A stretch of 64,000 nt of DNA from Candidatus Gastranaerophilales bacterium. Lineage in GTDB: Bacteria; Cyanobacteriota; Vampirovibrionia; Gastranaerophilales; Gastranaerophilaceae. Shown piece after piece: positions 42,960 to 51,824 of the stretch; the stretch's first letter is position 1, and the number at the start of each line of letters is the position of its first letter. A program made the translations under genes and the position numbers. The stretch lies in NCBI GenBank assembly GCA_900766355.1, contig CAAFVD010000013.1:1-64000 (forward strand), written 5' to 3'. A model generated the notes under the pieces. It was not told the DNA's origin. It saw only the letters and a list, made by a program, of their open reading frames with translations, and made no database searches.

Positions 42960-42999
42960 AAAAAGATTAGAATAAAAATTAAGTGTTAGTGTGTTTTTT

Positions 43000-43023
43000 A
43001 GCTGCAGGTAACTGCAGCTTTTG
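43000..43023. terminator. Hairpin terminator
   Basis: Perfect 8-bp stem AGCTGCAG / CTGCAGCT at 43000-43019, flanked by T-runs, downstream of the 82-residue gene. Confidence 0.6.
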
Positions 43024-43066
43024 TATTATGTGTATCTTTTTTGTTACTAAATATTGAATATATAGT

Positions 43067-43204
43067 TTGGGAAGACAGTATTTTGTTGATAAAGAACAGG
43101 TTGTCGTGGATTTTGTTAAGCCAAAATCTCAGCATAAATTAAAAGATAGGGTTAATATCTTGATACGAAAATTCGCAAGCTATGCTGATGAATTATATAA
43201 ATAA
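43067..43204 (+). other. Possible 45-codon frame or gene remnant
   Basis: A TTG-started frame of 45 codons with plausible composition (V-D-F-V-K-P-K-S-Q-H, then I-L-I-R-K-F-A-S-Y-A-D-E-L-Y-K) but no ribosome site or promoter. It stops 9 bp before the convergent exbD stop. It may be the remains of a longer gene. I give it little weight. Confidence 0.2.
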
Positions 43205-43212
43205 AAAAGTAA

Positions 43213-43590
43213 TTATAACCCTACAACAGATATATTTGTAACGCCTGAATTTCTAGCACTATCCATAAGTTTTACAATAGCACCATGTGTTGCTTCAGGA
43301 TCTGATTGGATTAACAAACCGTCTGTTAATGTTTTTGATTGAGAAGAAATGACAGATTCTAGTTGGTCTGCTTCAACTTCTTGACCATCTAACATAAATT
43401 TGTCATCATTCGTAATTACAAAATTGATAGTTTTAGCTTCTTTAACATTTTCAGCTTTTACGTTTTCTGGTACGGTCAAATTTAAGCCTTGTTGGTCTAG
43501 CAAAGGTGCTATAACCATCATTATAATCAAAAGCACTAAGAAAATATCTGTTAATGGAGTGATATTAATTTCGTTAAAAGAATCTCTCAT
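43213..43590 (-). CDS. exbD: ExbD/TolR-family protein, second copy
   Basis: 125 residues with a short cytoplasmic N-terminus (F-N-E-I-N-I-T-P-L-T-D), one membrane helix (I-F-L-V-L-L-I-I-M-M-V) and a periplasmic domain. The N-I-T-P-L-T-D motif carries the membrane Asp needed for proton use. It is last of a tonB-exbB-exbD-exbD operon and starts within the stop of the upstream paralogue (TAATG). Confidence 0.9.
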   Translation of the reverse strand: MRDSFNEINITPLTDIFLVLLIIMMVIAPLLDQQGLNLTVPENVKAENVKEAKTINFVITNDDKFMLDGQEVEADQLESVISSQSKTLTDGLLIQSDPEATHGAIVKLMDSARNSGVTNISVVGL

Positions 43591-44069
43591 TAATAACCTC
43601 CTTCCATTTGTTCTTGGTTTTGTTCAATAATTTCATTTTGTTTTTCCAAAACTTTTTGTGCTTTCTTATTTAAAGGTTCTCCCGCAACAATAAGTTTTTT
43701 ATATTCAGCCTCTTGTGCAGCATTCATTATTTTCATGATTTCTGCACTCTTAACTCTTTCATCAGCTTTAACTACAACTTCTTTTTTTTCTAGAGTTGGT
43801 TTTAGTTCAACTAATGCTGATGCTAAATTATCTGGATTTACACGTTTATCATTCAAATACATTGTACCGTCTTGAGTTACTGCAACAGTAGCATTTTTTT
43901 GTTCAATGGCAACACCACTATTTATCTCAGGTACACTTATTGAATTATCAACAGATTGGAATGTCGGTGCAACAACCATCATTATGATTAAAAGTACCAA
44001 AAAGATATCCGTAAGTGGTGTAATATTTATTTCTGTAAACATGGCATTTTTGCCGTTTTTTATAGCCAT
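43590..44069 (-). CDS. exbD: ExbD/TolR-family protein, first copy
   Basis: 159 residues, same plan as its downstream paralogue: F-T-E-I-N-I-T-P-L-T-D, one membrane helix, and a longer periplasmic domain with a Gln/Glu-rich C-terminal tail. The two ExbDs are only moderately alike beyond the first 35 residues, so they probably form a hetero-assembly with ExbB rather than being a recent duplication. Periplasmic domains of this family transmit ExbB proton-motive work to TonB. Confidence 0.9.
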   Translation of the reverse strand: MAIKNGKNAMFTEINITPLTDIFLVLLIIMMVVAPTFQSVDNSISVPEINSGVAIEQKNATVAVTQDGTMYLNDKRVNPDNLASALVELKPTLEKKEVVVKADERVKSAEIMKIMNAAQEAEYKKLIVAGEPLNKKAQKVLEKQNEIIEQNQEQMEGGY

Positions 44070-44087
44070 TGTAGTATGTTCCTATGA

Positions 44088-44735
44088 TTATAATGCTATA
44101 CTTTGAGATTTACCTGTTGATGGTTCATCTTCTGAATCAACAAAGCTTAAGAATAATAATTTGATTAATTGGAAATCGTCCTCAAAACGCTTTACTATAG
44201 CTTGGAAAGAGTTGAAACAGATAACTGCAACAATCGCAACTCCCAAACCAAATGCTGTAGCAATCAATGCAGAACCAATACCCATAGCAACTGCTGCAGA
44301 TTGGTTACCTTGTGTTGCTAAATCTTGGAATGTATATAGGATTCTTACAACAGTACCAAACAAACCTAAGAAAGGTGCAACACCACCAATTGTACCTAGA
44401 ATTGTTAAATGGTTTTCTAATTTTCTTGAAGCTAAATTTGCAGCGATATCAAATGAACGAGAGAATCCATTTTTTTGTTCAGAAAAAATTCTTACTGCTT
44501 CTTCTGTAACTTCACCAATAACACCGCCACATTGAAGTGCTAAATTTTGTGCTCCTACAAGATTATTTTTAGCTAATTCTTTTTGTAGTTTAGGAATAAA
44601 CTGAACAACGTCACGTTTGTTTTTGTTGTAAAAAGAAACTCTGTTAATTGCTGCAGCTAAAACCAATATTGAACAAATAAGAATTGGTAACAATACAGGC
44701 CAGTCCATTTGAATTGAATGTAATAATAAATCCAT
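44088..44735 (-). CDS. exbB: ExbB/TolQ-family proton channel
   Basis: 215 residues with three hydrophobic segments (about 12-28, 115-140, 155-180). The conserved core G-T-I-G-G-V-A-P-F-L-G-L-F-G-T-V-x-R-I and A-L-I-A-T-A-F-G-L-G-V-A-I-x-A-V belongs to MotA/TolQ/ExbB. It forms the pentameric channel around the ExbD pair. It lies 18 bp upstream of the first exbD and 39 bp after the TonB-like gene, in one operon. Confidence 0.93.
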   Translation of the reverse strand: MDLLLHSIQMDWPVLLPILICSILVLAAAINRVSFYNKNKRDVVQFIPKLQKELAKNNLVGAQNLALQCGGVIGEVTEEAVRIFSEQKNGFSRSFDIAANLASRKLENHLTILGTIGGVAPFLGLFGTVVRILYTFQDLATQGNQSAAVAMGIGSALIATAFGLGVAIVAVICFNSFQAIVKRFEDDFQLIKLLFLSFVDSEDEPSTGKSQSIAL

Positions 44736-44774
44736 AATTTTATCCTCTTTCTAAATATATATTATTTTGTTTTA

Positions 44775-45980
44775 TTAATATCTTGCTCCAAAAACATTGT
44801 AATCAAATGTAAATTGGATATCTATGCTTTGTCCTTTGAATTCTGCTGGTAAAGGTCTAAACGGTGCAGTTAATTCTACGGCTCTTAAAGCAGCTTGGTC
44901 AGCAGCTGGAAGTCCAGAAGATTTTAAAACTCTACATGATAACATTCTACCGCTTTTTGCTATCTTGAATAATAGAACTACACGTTTACTTTCGTTTCCT
45001 TTTGGTGGATTCCAGTTGAGTTTTATTCTACGTTGCAACTCTCTCATATAAGGACCAAAATCAGGTTCTCTAACGGCATCAATACCAGGTCTGCCGCCTC
45101 CACCACCAGGGTTTCCGACATTTCCGCCAGTTCCTCCGCCACCTCTTGCGAGTTGGCCACCACCGTTGCCACCACTTCTTGAAGGTGCTAAAGACGGTGC
45201 TGGAGCATATCTACCAGCATGACTTCCACCACCTGATGCGTAGCCGCCTGATGATTTAGAACCCGTATGAGATGATGTTCCACCAACAGGGCCTGTTGAT
45301 AATGATTTACCAGCTGGTAAACCAGACGGTACAGGAATTGCAAATGGTGAACTTGGTTTTAAAGCAACTTTTGGAGGAGCAGAAACAGGTCTTGCACTAG
45401 GAGCAACCGTAGGTGGTGCTGGTCTTTGTGCAGATGGTCTAGGTGCTTGGCTTGTTTGTTGCTTTCTAGGAGCAGGTCTTTGAGCCGCATGTTGTTGTTG
45501 AACGTGTTGTTGTTTTATAACTTGTTTTTGCTCTCTTTGTATTTGTTTTTGTTGTTTTTGAATCATTTTTTGCAATGAACTTGCAGAAGATGATGGTTTA
45601 GATTTGCTTGCAGAAGGCATTGAAACAGGTTTTTTAGGATTGTTTTTGCCACCTGAACGAGAATTCATATCTGCTCTATTTTTTGTATTTGGATTTCTTG
45701 GCATTGCCTCATGGTCAACAAGGACAAACTCGATATCTTTCTTGTGATTCATATCAGGTTTGTTAAATATCAAGAAATTTATTCCCAAAAGACTTAAAAT
45801 AAATATAAATAACCAAATCAACGCAACTGTAACTGGGTGAAGTACAGTTGATATAACTAAAGAGTTTTTGAAATTTATACCATCGTCATTTTTTCTAACA
45901 ACTGCGGGAAGGGTATAAACTTCTTCCTCGTTATCTTCTTCGTCATCTATAAAATTGTATCTGTTTCCTAATAAAGCCAT
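44775..45980 (-). CDS. tonB: TonB-family energy transducer
   Basis: 401 residues: a cytoplasmic head (1-50), one membrane helix (about 52-73), a long low-complexity periplasmic spacer rich in Gln, Pro, Ala then Gly/Ser (about 110-310), and a C-terminal TonB domain (R-E-L-Q-R-R-I-K-L-N-W-N-P-P and G-x-x-x-x-C-R-V-L-K-S-S-G-L). The spacer is unusually long and ends in poly-Gly tracts. It couples the ExbB-ExbD motor to outer-membrane transporters, implying a diderm cell. No TonB-dependent receptor is in the window. Confidence 0.88.
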   Translation of the reverse strand: MALLGNRYNFIDDEEDNEEEVYTLPAVVRKNDDGINFKNSLVISTVLHPVTVALIWLFIFILSLLGINFLIFNKPDMNHKKDIEFVLVDHEAMPRNPNTKNRADMNSRSGGKNNPKKPVSMPSASKSKPSSSASSLQKMIQKQQKQIQREQKQVIKQQHVQQQHAAQRPAPRKQQTSQAPRPSAQRPAPPTVAPSARPVSAPPKVALKPSSPFAIPVPSGLPAGKSLSTGPVGGTSSHTGSKSSGGYASGGGSHAGRYAPAPSLAPSRSGGNGGGQLARGGGGTGGNVGNPGGGGGRPGIDAVREPDFGPYMRELQRRIKLNWNPPKGNESKRVVLLFKIAKSGRMLSCRVLKSSGLPAADQAALRAVELTAPFRPLPAEFKGQSIDIQFTFDYNVFGARY

Positions 45981-46055
45981 ATTTAATTTCTTTTCTTCTT
46001 AATTCTATAAAAAATATGATTTAAGAATATCCTCCAGTTGAGTTAATATTTTTAA

Positions 46056-46805
46056 CTAATTCTCATAATCATACGATGATGGACTAACTGTTACAGGTTG
46101 AGTCAAAACTAGGTCTAAAGATGCCCCAGCTGGTATTTCTACGTCATTACCTTTATCAAAACCTGATTTTAATAATCCACCACCTGCTCCAACTGCAGTA
46201 CCTAGAGCCGCACCACGACCGACATTACCGCCAGCTAATGCACCAAATACAAGCCCTGAAACAGCACCTAGTGCCGCTCCACTAACTGTATCTTTTGCAT
46301 AATCTTTTGCTACGTCTGTTTTTGTTCCACCAACAAGAACTCCTGAATTATCTGTTGTTTTTATTATTGCAGATATTGGAATTTGTAATCCGTAAGGTGT
46401 TATTATTTGATTGAATCTTATACAAAGTTTACCGTTCATGCTACCATGCTTTGCTTTGCTAGATTCAATTACTGTACCATATACGGTGCTTCCTGCTGGA
46501 GCAATCATGTTGCCGTTATAACAAAAATCAGACCCTAAAGAAATCTGAATAGTTTGTCCAACTGTAGTGTATGCAGAACTAATCGGTGTTGAAACGAAAG
46601 CTGATAGTTTTTGTCCAGAAGGAACTGTTACAACTCTACCTTTTAGTGTACTGTTATATGCGGTTGGTTTAATTGGAGCAGGGTAATAATTTTGTTGATA
46701 AACAGGGTTTTGAGCTCCACCATTATATTTATAATTTGGGGCTGCAAAGCCAGTTGTCATAGTGAAAAACGATGCTACAAGTAAAATACTTAATTGTTTT
46801 TTCAT
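46056..46805 (-). CDS. Exported Gly-zipper envelope protein, unknown
   Basis: 249 residues. Signal peptide (K-K-Q-L-S-I-L-L-V-A, cleavage near F-A-A around 22). A central beta-rich domain (about 55-165) includes V-P-S-G-Q-K-L and A-P-A-G-S-T-V-Y-G-T-V, reminiscent of the beta-barrel found in VirB10/TrbI-like proteins. A Gly/Ala zipper (about 178-222: G-A-A-L-G-A-V-S-G, G-A-L-A-G-G) could insert in a membrane. It lies upstream of the tonB operon on the same strand but has its own promoter, so a shared envelope role is only a guess. Confidence 0.6.
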   Translation of the reverse strand: MKKQLSILLVASFFTMTTGFAAPNYKYNGGAQNPVYQQNYYPAPIKPTAYNSTLKGRVVTVPSGQKLSAFVSTPISSAYTTVGQTIQISLGSDFCYNGNMIAPAGSTVYGTVIESSKAKHGSMNGKLCIRFNQIITPYGLQIPISAIIKTTDNSGVLVGGTKTDVAKDYAKDTVSGAALGAVSGLVFGALAGGNVGRGAALGTAVGAGGGLLKSGFDKGNDVEIPAGASLDLVLTQPVTVSPSSYDYEN

Positions 46806-46832
46806 ATTACTCTCCTCCTATCATAATATTAT

Positions 46833-46860
46833 ATTGTATTATTTATCATGTCTTTGTCAA
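46833..46860 (-). promoter_or_regulatory. Sigma-70-type promoter
   Basis: TTGACA-N16-TACAAT on the minus strand ahead of the exported Gly-zipper protein; an AGGAGGAG ribosome site follows. Confidence 0.6.
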
Positions 46861-46982
46861 GATTGGTAACATTATCAAGATTTTGTTCACATTTATTATT
46901 AGATTAAAGTTATTTCCTCTCTTTTTCAAACCTTCTGTTTGAAATTTTTCATGTTTAGACTACACTTTTATTGAGGACTATT

Positions 46983-48524
46983 ATGATTCTATTATTTATT
47001 TATTTATCTATTTTTACATTGTATTTCATTACTTTGACAGTAATGAGTTTGAAACCTGCTAAAAAGGTTCGTGATACTTATAATCAAAAAGAAAACAATT
47101 TGTGTGTAGTTATATATTCACACAATAACGCAAAAACAGTTGAAAACTTGATAAAACAGTTGAAAACACAAACTTATCCAAGAAGAAACTACTCGCTAAA
47201 TGTTATATTAGATAACTGTAGTGATGAATCAGAAATGATGTTTCAAGGTGATTTAGATGTTAATGTTTTGAATATCAAAAATGTTGATACAGTTGGAAAA
47301 GACCAAGCAATATCAATTATGACAGAAAGACTATCATCAGTTACTAATGTTGATGCTTATGTTTTTCTTGACGCAAAGTATTATGTAAATTCTGATTTTC
47401 TAGCAAATATCAATACATCACTTCAAACTAATCATGTTATTACTGGTGCAGTAAATCTTATTTGTAAAGATGAGTTGTCGCTTATTGATAATATTAAATA
47501 TAATTACAACCAATATAAAAATAATTTTATTCAAAAATCACGTGCAAGACTAGGATTGAGTACACTTATCAATTCAGATGCTCTTGTGATTAGAAAACAA
47601 ATTATAGATGCAATCGGTTCTGTTAATTTCAAAAATGTTAATGAAGAATTGAAATATACACTTTTACTAGCAAAACTTAATTGTAAATGTATGTTTGATG
47701 CAAATGTAAAAGTTTATCTAGATATAGAACATTATGATATGCATATTCCATCATTGAGCAAAAGACTTTCTATGTTTATCAATGGTATTAAACAATTAGG
47801 GTTCAAAAATAAAAGTTTGTCTGAATTAATATGTTCTATGGTTGCTCCAAACTGTTTGACAGTATTAATCGGATACTTATTTTTAGGATTCTATTCATAT
47901 AAATATTATTTTTCAATTAGTCCTTATGTAATAGCTGCTATGTTTGCAGTTCTTGCAATAAGTTTTTGTACAAGTTTATTAAATACAAAAATCTTTTCAA
48001 AAGGTCATTTGTATTTGTTTGCATATCCATTCTACAGTTTTTGTTGTGTAGTTTATAACTTCCCTCCATTAAGATTAATTAGAAAACTTATGTTTGGTAG
48101 AGCAGAAGCTAAAAAAATCGAAAAACTTATGGTTAATGTTTTTGTGTTTGATGGAAGAAGATATTATCCTTGTAAGTTAGAAATCATTTCTGATAGTGGA
48201 TTGGTTAAAGTTGTATTTATTAACAAAAAGAAAAAATATGCAACTAAAACTCAACATATAAGAGTTGTTGATGCGATAAAAGAAATTTCTTCAAAATTAG
48301 AAGAATATGGCATGACTCTTAAAATTTGCCAACATTGTAAGTACTTTGAGCCAGAACAAGATGGCACAACTAATATGGTTAAAGGTTTTTGTAAATACCA
48401 ATTTACTAATAGAACTCCTGGAGATATTCTTCCTACAGTTTTGTGGAATTCTTGTGATGGTTTTGAAAAAATGAATGTTGTTAGTCTAATGGACGCAATT
48501 AATTCAGAAACAGGAAAACAATAA
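46983..48524 (+). CDS. Membrane glycosyltransferase with Cys-rich tail
   Basis: About 513 residues. An N-terminal membrane helix, then a GT2-like domain (V-V-I-Y-S-H-N-N-A-K-T-V, L-D-N-C-S-D-E-S, F-L-D-A-K as the probable metal D-x-D/A region), two or three further hydrophobic segments (about 290-360), and a C-terminal cytoplasmic domain with C-Q-H-C-x15-G-F-C-x-Y and N-S-C-D-G-F, a likely metal site. The layout resembles cellulose-synthase-like enzymes but lacks QxxRW, so donor and product are unknown. ATG 46983 follows GAGG. hemW follows directly. Confidence 0.7.
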   Translation: MILLFIYLSIFTLYFITLTVMSLKPAKKVRDTYNQKENNLCVVIYSHNNAKTVENLIKQLKTQTYPRRNYSLNVILDNCSDESEMMFQGDLDVNVLNIKNVDTVGKDQAISIMTERLSSVTNVDAYVFLDAKYYVNSDFLANINTSLQTNHVITGAVNLICKDELSLIDNIKYNYNQYKNNFIQKSRARLGLSTLINSDALVIRKQIIDAIGSVNFKNVNEELKYTLLLAKLNCKCMFDANVKVYLDIEHYDMHIPSLSKRLSMFINGIKQLGFKNKSLSELICSMVAPNCLTVLIGYLFLGFYSYKYYFSISPYVIAAMFAVLAISFCTSLLNTKIFSKGHLYLFAYPFYSFCCVVYNFPPLRLIRKLMFGRAEAKKIEKLMVNVFVFDGRRYYPCKLEIISDSGLVKVVFINKKKKYATKTQHIRVVDAIKEISSKLEEYGMTLKICQHCKYFEPEQDGTTNMVKGFCKYQFTNRTPGDILPTVLWNSCDGFEKMNVVSLMDAINSETGKQ

Positions 48525-49604
48525 TTGGTAAAAAGTGCTTATATCCATATCCCATTTTGTTTAAGCAAATGCCGATACTGTTCTTTTGTATCTTTTGATA
48601 CTGTTTCTAAGAAAACGGGGTATTTGTATTCCTTGTTGAAGGAAATAGATTATTATTATCAAGGTGAATTGTTGGATACTTTGTATTTTGGTGGTGGTAC
48701 ACCATCTTTAATGACTGTAGATGAGCTAAAAAAAATACTTAATAAATTGAATACCAATGATAATACTGAAATAACTATTGAGGTAAACCCTGATTCTGTT
48801 GATAAAGAGTATTTAAAAGGGTTAAAAGAAATAGGTTTTAATCGCTTGAGTATTGGCTCACAAACATTTGATGATAAATTGTTGTCAGATATTGGCAGAA
48901 GGCATAATTCTCAACAAATTTTGGATACTATAGAGTTCGCTAATGAGGTTGGGTTTGAGAATGTGAGTATTGATTTGATATATGGATTACCAAATCAAAC
49001 TCTTGATATGTTGAAAAATGATTTAGAAATAGTAAAAACACTTGATATAACTCATGTTTCTCTTTATGGTTTAAAAATTGATGAGGGGTGTTATTTTTAT
49101 AATCATTATCCTAAAAATGTTCCTGATGATGATACTCAGGCTGATATGTATTTGGAAGTTATCAAAACCTTGAATGAGTTTCAACATTATGAAATAAGCA
49201 ACTTTGCAAAACAAGGGTATGAATCAAAACATAATCTGAATTACTGGCGAGAAGGAGAATATTACGGTTTTGGGGTTTCTGCTCATGGGTTTATTGATGG
49301 GGTTAGATACTCAAACTATCAAACCTTAGAGCAATATATGGATAATCCTGTTTCTCATGAGTTTGGTAAATTTTTAACAGAGCAAGAAAAACTTGAAGAA
49401 AGTATTTTTTTAGGGTTTAGAATTGCTGAAGGTGTTGATGAACAAAAAATAAACCAAAAGTTTGGTATCAATTTTTCCGAAAAATATAAAAATATATTAG
49501 AAAAATATATATCAACAGGACATTTAATCAAAACAGATAAAGGATATAGATTGTCCGATGAGGGATTTCTTATAAGTAATTTGATATTGTCAGAGTTTAT
49601 TTAA
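48525..49604 (+). CDS. hemW: Radical SAM protein HemW-like
   Basis: 359 residues. Radical SAM cluster C-L-S-K-C-R-Y-C near residue 13, preceded by Y-I-H-I-P-F, then F-G-G-G-T-P-S-L, E-V-N-P-D, R-L-S-I-G-S-Q-T-F, and the HemW C-terminal domain (Y-E-I-S-N-F-A, N-L-N-Y-W). The family includes oxygen-independent coproporphyrinogen oxidase HemN and haem chaperone HemW; the CxxxCxYC form without HemN's extra Cys fits HemW. The start is TTG 48525, immediately after the glycosyltransferase stop, with no ATG alternative near. Confidence 0.88.
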   Translation: MVKSAYIHIPFCLSKCRYCSFVSFDTVSKKTGYLYSLLKEIDYYYQGELLDTLYFGGGTPSLMTVDELKKILNKLNTNDNTEITIEVNPDSVDKEYLKGLKEIGFNRLSIGSQTFDDKLLSDIGRRHNSQQILDTIEFANEVGFENVSIDLIYGLPNQTLDMLKNDLEIVKTLDITHVSLYGLKIDEGCYFYNHYPKNVPDDDTQADMYLEVIKTLNEFQHYEISNFAKQGYESKHNLNYWREGEYYGFGVSAHGFIDGVRYSNYQTLEQYMDNPVSHEFGKFLTEQEKLEESIFLGFRIAEGVDEQKINQKFGINFSEKYKNILEKYISTGHLIKTDKGYRLSDEGFLISNLILSEFI

Positions 49605-49621
49605 TAAAATAAATTAATAAA

Positions 49622-49870
49622 TTATTTTTTATTTCGTTCTCTGTCAGAATCGCCCATATCTTTGTAAGCTTCGTATTCTAAAGAATCTTGCAACATTTGG
49701 ATATCAAAATCTGAATCAGAGTTGTTTAGACCTACATAAGCCACTTCATCATTAGTTTCTACGCCTCTTGATGCAGTAGTTTTTCTAGCGGCATTCTGTT
49801 GGTTTGAAAACCCTGCAGAATGTTGTTGTCCAATAGCAAATTTATTTCTTATTGCAGATATTACAGACAA
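49622..49870 (-). CDS. Small hypothetical protein with lineage promoter
   Basis: About 82 residues from TTG 49870, chosen because GAGGA lies 8-9 bp upstream; a GTG five codons earlier overlaps that site. The sequence is polar: S-V-I-S-A-I-R-N-K-F at the start, a Gln/Asn/Ala-rich middle, an acidic stretch (S-D-S-D-F-D-I-Q-M-L-Q-D) and a basic end. No family recognised, no membrane segment. It carries a GAAATT-type member of the lineage promoter. Confidence 0.55.
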   Translation of the reverse strand: MSVISAIRNKFAIGQQHSAGFSNQQNAARKTTASRGVETNDEVAYVGLNNSDSDFDIQMLQDSLEYEAYKDMGDSDRERNKK

Positions 49871-49909
49871 CTTATTTATCCTCACAAGTTAGTAATATAA
49901 AAGCTCATA

Positions 49910-49940
49910 GATATAAAGTTTTTGAGAATAAGAAAATTTC
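49910..49940 (-). promoter_or_regulatory. GAAATT-N15-ACTTTATATC promoter-like element
   Basis: Minus strand: GAAATT (49935-49940), 15 bp, ACTTTATATC (49910-49919), about 40 bp before the small hypothetical gene. Confidence 0.6.
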
Positions 49941-50036
49941 ATAAAACAGAAAAAATGATACATTTGTTACAATTAAATTATAATATGTTTTGAAAATATG
50001 TTATAGAAAAGCAAATTTTTAACTTTTGCAAATTCT

Positions 50037-50066
50037 TTGGTTACATTAAAAATATTATGTTATAAT
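50037..50066 (+). promoter_or_regulatory. Promoter abutting a start codon
   Basis: TTGGTT 50037-50042 and TATAAT 50061-50066; the -10 ends 6 bp before ATG 50073, so the mRNA should be leaderless. Confidence 0.5.
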
Positions 50067-50072
50067 TTCGGT

Positions 50073-51293
50073 ATGAGAAGAATAGCTTTATTTTTATTAA
50101 TTGTTGGGAGTTTATTATCAAGTGTAGTTTACGCTGCGGATTATAGAGTGCTAGTTATTCCTGATAACATAGCAAGCAAACCAAGTGTTGATACTTTTAT
50201 ATACGAAACAGCATCAGAGTTTTTTGCTAATCAGGTGATAAACAAACTTAATCTTTCAGGTACTGTAGAAGCTCCAACAGTATCAGAAGTGAGAGAAAAA
50301 TTAACTCGTAATCCTAGACTTAATATAGTAACACGAGAAACAATGGCAAGGTTTAAAAAAGAATATAATATTAATTATGTTACTGTAAATAGACTTGCTC
50401 AAATGTTTAATGTGAATAAGGTTTTACTTATTACAACTACGGCTGATGCCCAAAATTATTTTATGCGTAGAACATTTTGGGATTTCTTAAATATTCCAGG
50501 AGCAACAGTTATTGACCCTGCAATAAAATTATCAACTTATGCTGTTTTGATTGATTCAAACAGAGATGTAAATTTGTGGGAAGATACTTTTTACAAAACA
50601 ATAAGTTCATGTGAAGCAAGAATGGTTGCAAATCAACTTGGACCTCAAACCCAACAACTTGAAAAAGTCAGAGATTATTCAAGAATGTTAGGGCCACAAA
50701 TAGCACATTATGTACAAGCTAGTATTGTGCCACAATCAATTCTTTGTCGTGCAAATGAAATTGATTATGGGCCAAAAGATTTTGACAATGTTTTTACCAA
50801 AAAATGGAGATGGTATAAGCATGGTGCAAAAGAGATTGCAAAAGAAACAGATGAAAAATATACCGATTATAGAACTTCTCAAAGAGCAAGAGGAATAGAG
50901 CCTTTGCCTGATAAATTCAGACGTTGGAAAAAGGAATATAAAGAATATAGAGAGTCTGTTAAGCTTGAAAAAGCACGTATTCGTATGGAGAAAGAACAAC
51001 AAAAACATATTCAAAACATTAATAATCAAAAAAAAGAAATAGAAGTAAAAGATACAGTTGAACAACAAGAAGTTAAAGATGTTCCAGAACAACAAACAAT
51101 AAAACCAGCAGTTGTTCAGCCTAAAAAACAAACAAAAATTAAAAAACATGAAGAACCAAAAGTTTTGAATATTACAAAAGAAGAACATTTAGAACCAGAA
51201 ACTGTAGAGCCACAACAGTTGAAACTCAAGTATTATCAGCCAACAAAACATACAAGATTGGAAGAAAAAAATACAACTATAAATGATATTTAA
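50073..51293 (+). CDS. Exported protein with charged coiled-coil tail
   Basis: About 406 residues. Signal peptide (R-R-I-A-L-F-L-L-I-V-G, cleavage near V-Y-A-A around 21), a folded domain of ~200 residues starting Y-R-V-L-V-I-P-D-N (an alpha/beta pattern with a possible nucleotide-like fold), then a very charged Lys/Glu/Gln coiled-coil region from about 270 to the end. I do not recognise the family. The start is ATG 50073; the 12 codons upstream overlap the promoter. The tRNA-Lys gene follows after 80 bp. Confidence 0.65.
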   Translation: MRRIALFLLIVGSLLSSVVYAADYRVLVIPDNIASKPSVDTFIYETASEFFANQVINKLNLSGTVEAPTVSEVREKLTRNPRLNIVTRETMARFKKEYNINYVTVNRLAQMFNVNKVLLITTTADAQNYFMRRTFWDFLNIPGATVIDPAIKLSTYAVLIDSNRDVNLWEDTFYKTISSCEARMVANQLGPQTQQLEKVRDYSRMLGPQIAHYVQASIVPQSILCRANEIDYGPKDFDNVFTKKWRWYKHGAKEIAKETDEKYTDYRTSQRARGIEPLPDKFRRWKKEYKEYRESVKLEKARIRMEKEQQKHIQNINNQKKEIEVKDTVEQQEVKDVPEQQTIKPAVVQPKKQTKIKKHEEPKVLNITKEEHLEPETVEPQQLKLKYYQPTKHTRLEEKNTTINDI

Positions 51294-51372
51294 TAAAATA
51301 GTTGACGTAGAAATATGTTCTTGGTAAACTAAATCTTGTCAGCACTAGCAGACAAAATAATTAATAAAATTT

Positions 51373-51445
51373 GCGCTTGTAGCTCAGCAGGTAGAGCACT
51401 CCCCTTTTAAGGGATAGGTCGCGCGTTCGAATCGCGCCAAGCGCA
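51373..51445 (+). tRNA. tRNA-Lys (anticodon TTT)
   Basis: A complete cloverleaf: acceptor GCGCTTG / CAAGCGC, D arm GCTC/GAGC, anticodon stem CTCCC/GGGAT (one weak terminal pair) with loop CTTTTAA (anticodon TTT), T arm GCGCG-TTCGAAT-CGCGC, discriminator A. The 3' CCA is not encoded, so Cca is required. It is followed by a T-run and by a fragment of a mobile-associated gene. Confidence 0.97.
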
Positions 51446-51453
51446 ATTTTTTA

Positions 51454-51735
51454 TTGTTTAAATTTCCTGTAACAAAACTGATTGCAAACTTATCAAAATA
51501 TTTGACAGATATATTCGGCAAAGGTTTTTCTGAAGCTAATTTACAGAATACGAGAAAATTTTATCTAATTTATCCTGAATTTCCTACACACTGTGTAGGA
51601 AATCTTGCGTGGTCAAATATTCGTAAAATTATTAGAATTGATAATTCAGAAGAAAGAAATTATTATTTAACAGAAGCTGCATCTCAGAATTGGTCGTATC
51701 GTCAGCTTGAGAGAAATTTCAAAAGAAAATACTAG
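51454..51735 (+). pseudogene. Remnant of a YhcG/DUF1016 nuclease-family gene
   Basis: The 93-codon frame matches the N-terminal DUF1016 domain of YhcG-type PDDEXK proteins: L-S-K-Y-L-T-x-I-F-G-K-G-F-S-E-A-N-L, R-K-F-Y-L-I-Y-P, L-A-W-S-N-I, R-N-Y-Y-L-T-E-A-A, N-W-S-Y-R-Q-L-E-R. The full family is ~330 residues; here the first ~25 and the whole nuclease half are missing, and there is no ribosome site. It directly abuts tRNA-Lys, as expected of an old integrated element. A 25-bp perfect palindrome lies inside it (51579-51603). Confidence 0.75.
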
Positions 51736-51824
51736 ATTATTATCGGATAATTCATAATATGTTCTTTAAACTAATATTAATAAAGTCCTTTTTTTAGACA
51801 ATATTTCTATGATAGAATATATCC

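Noticed and set aside
46930..46983. GAAATT followed by ACACTTTTAT before the glycosyltransferase as another promoter-class member
   Set aside because: The -10-like part is out of register by 2 bp compared with all other sites.
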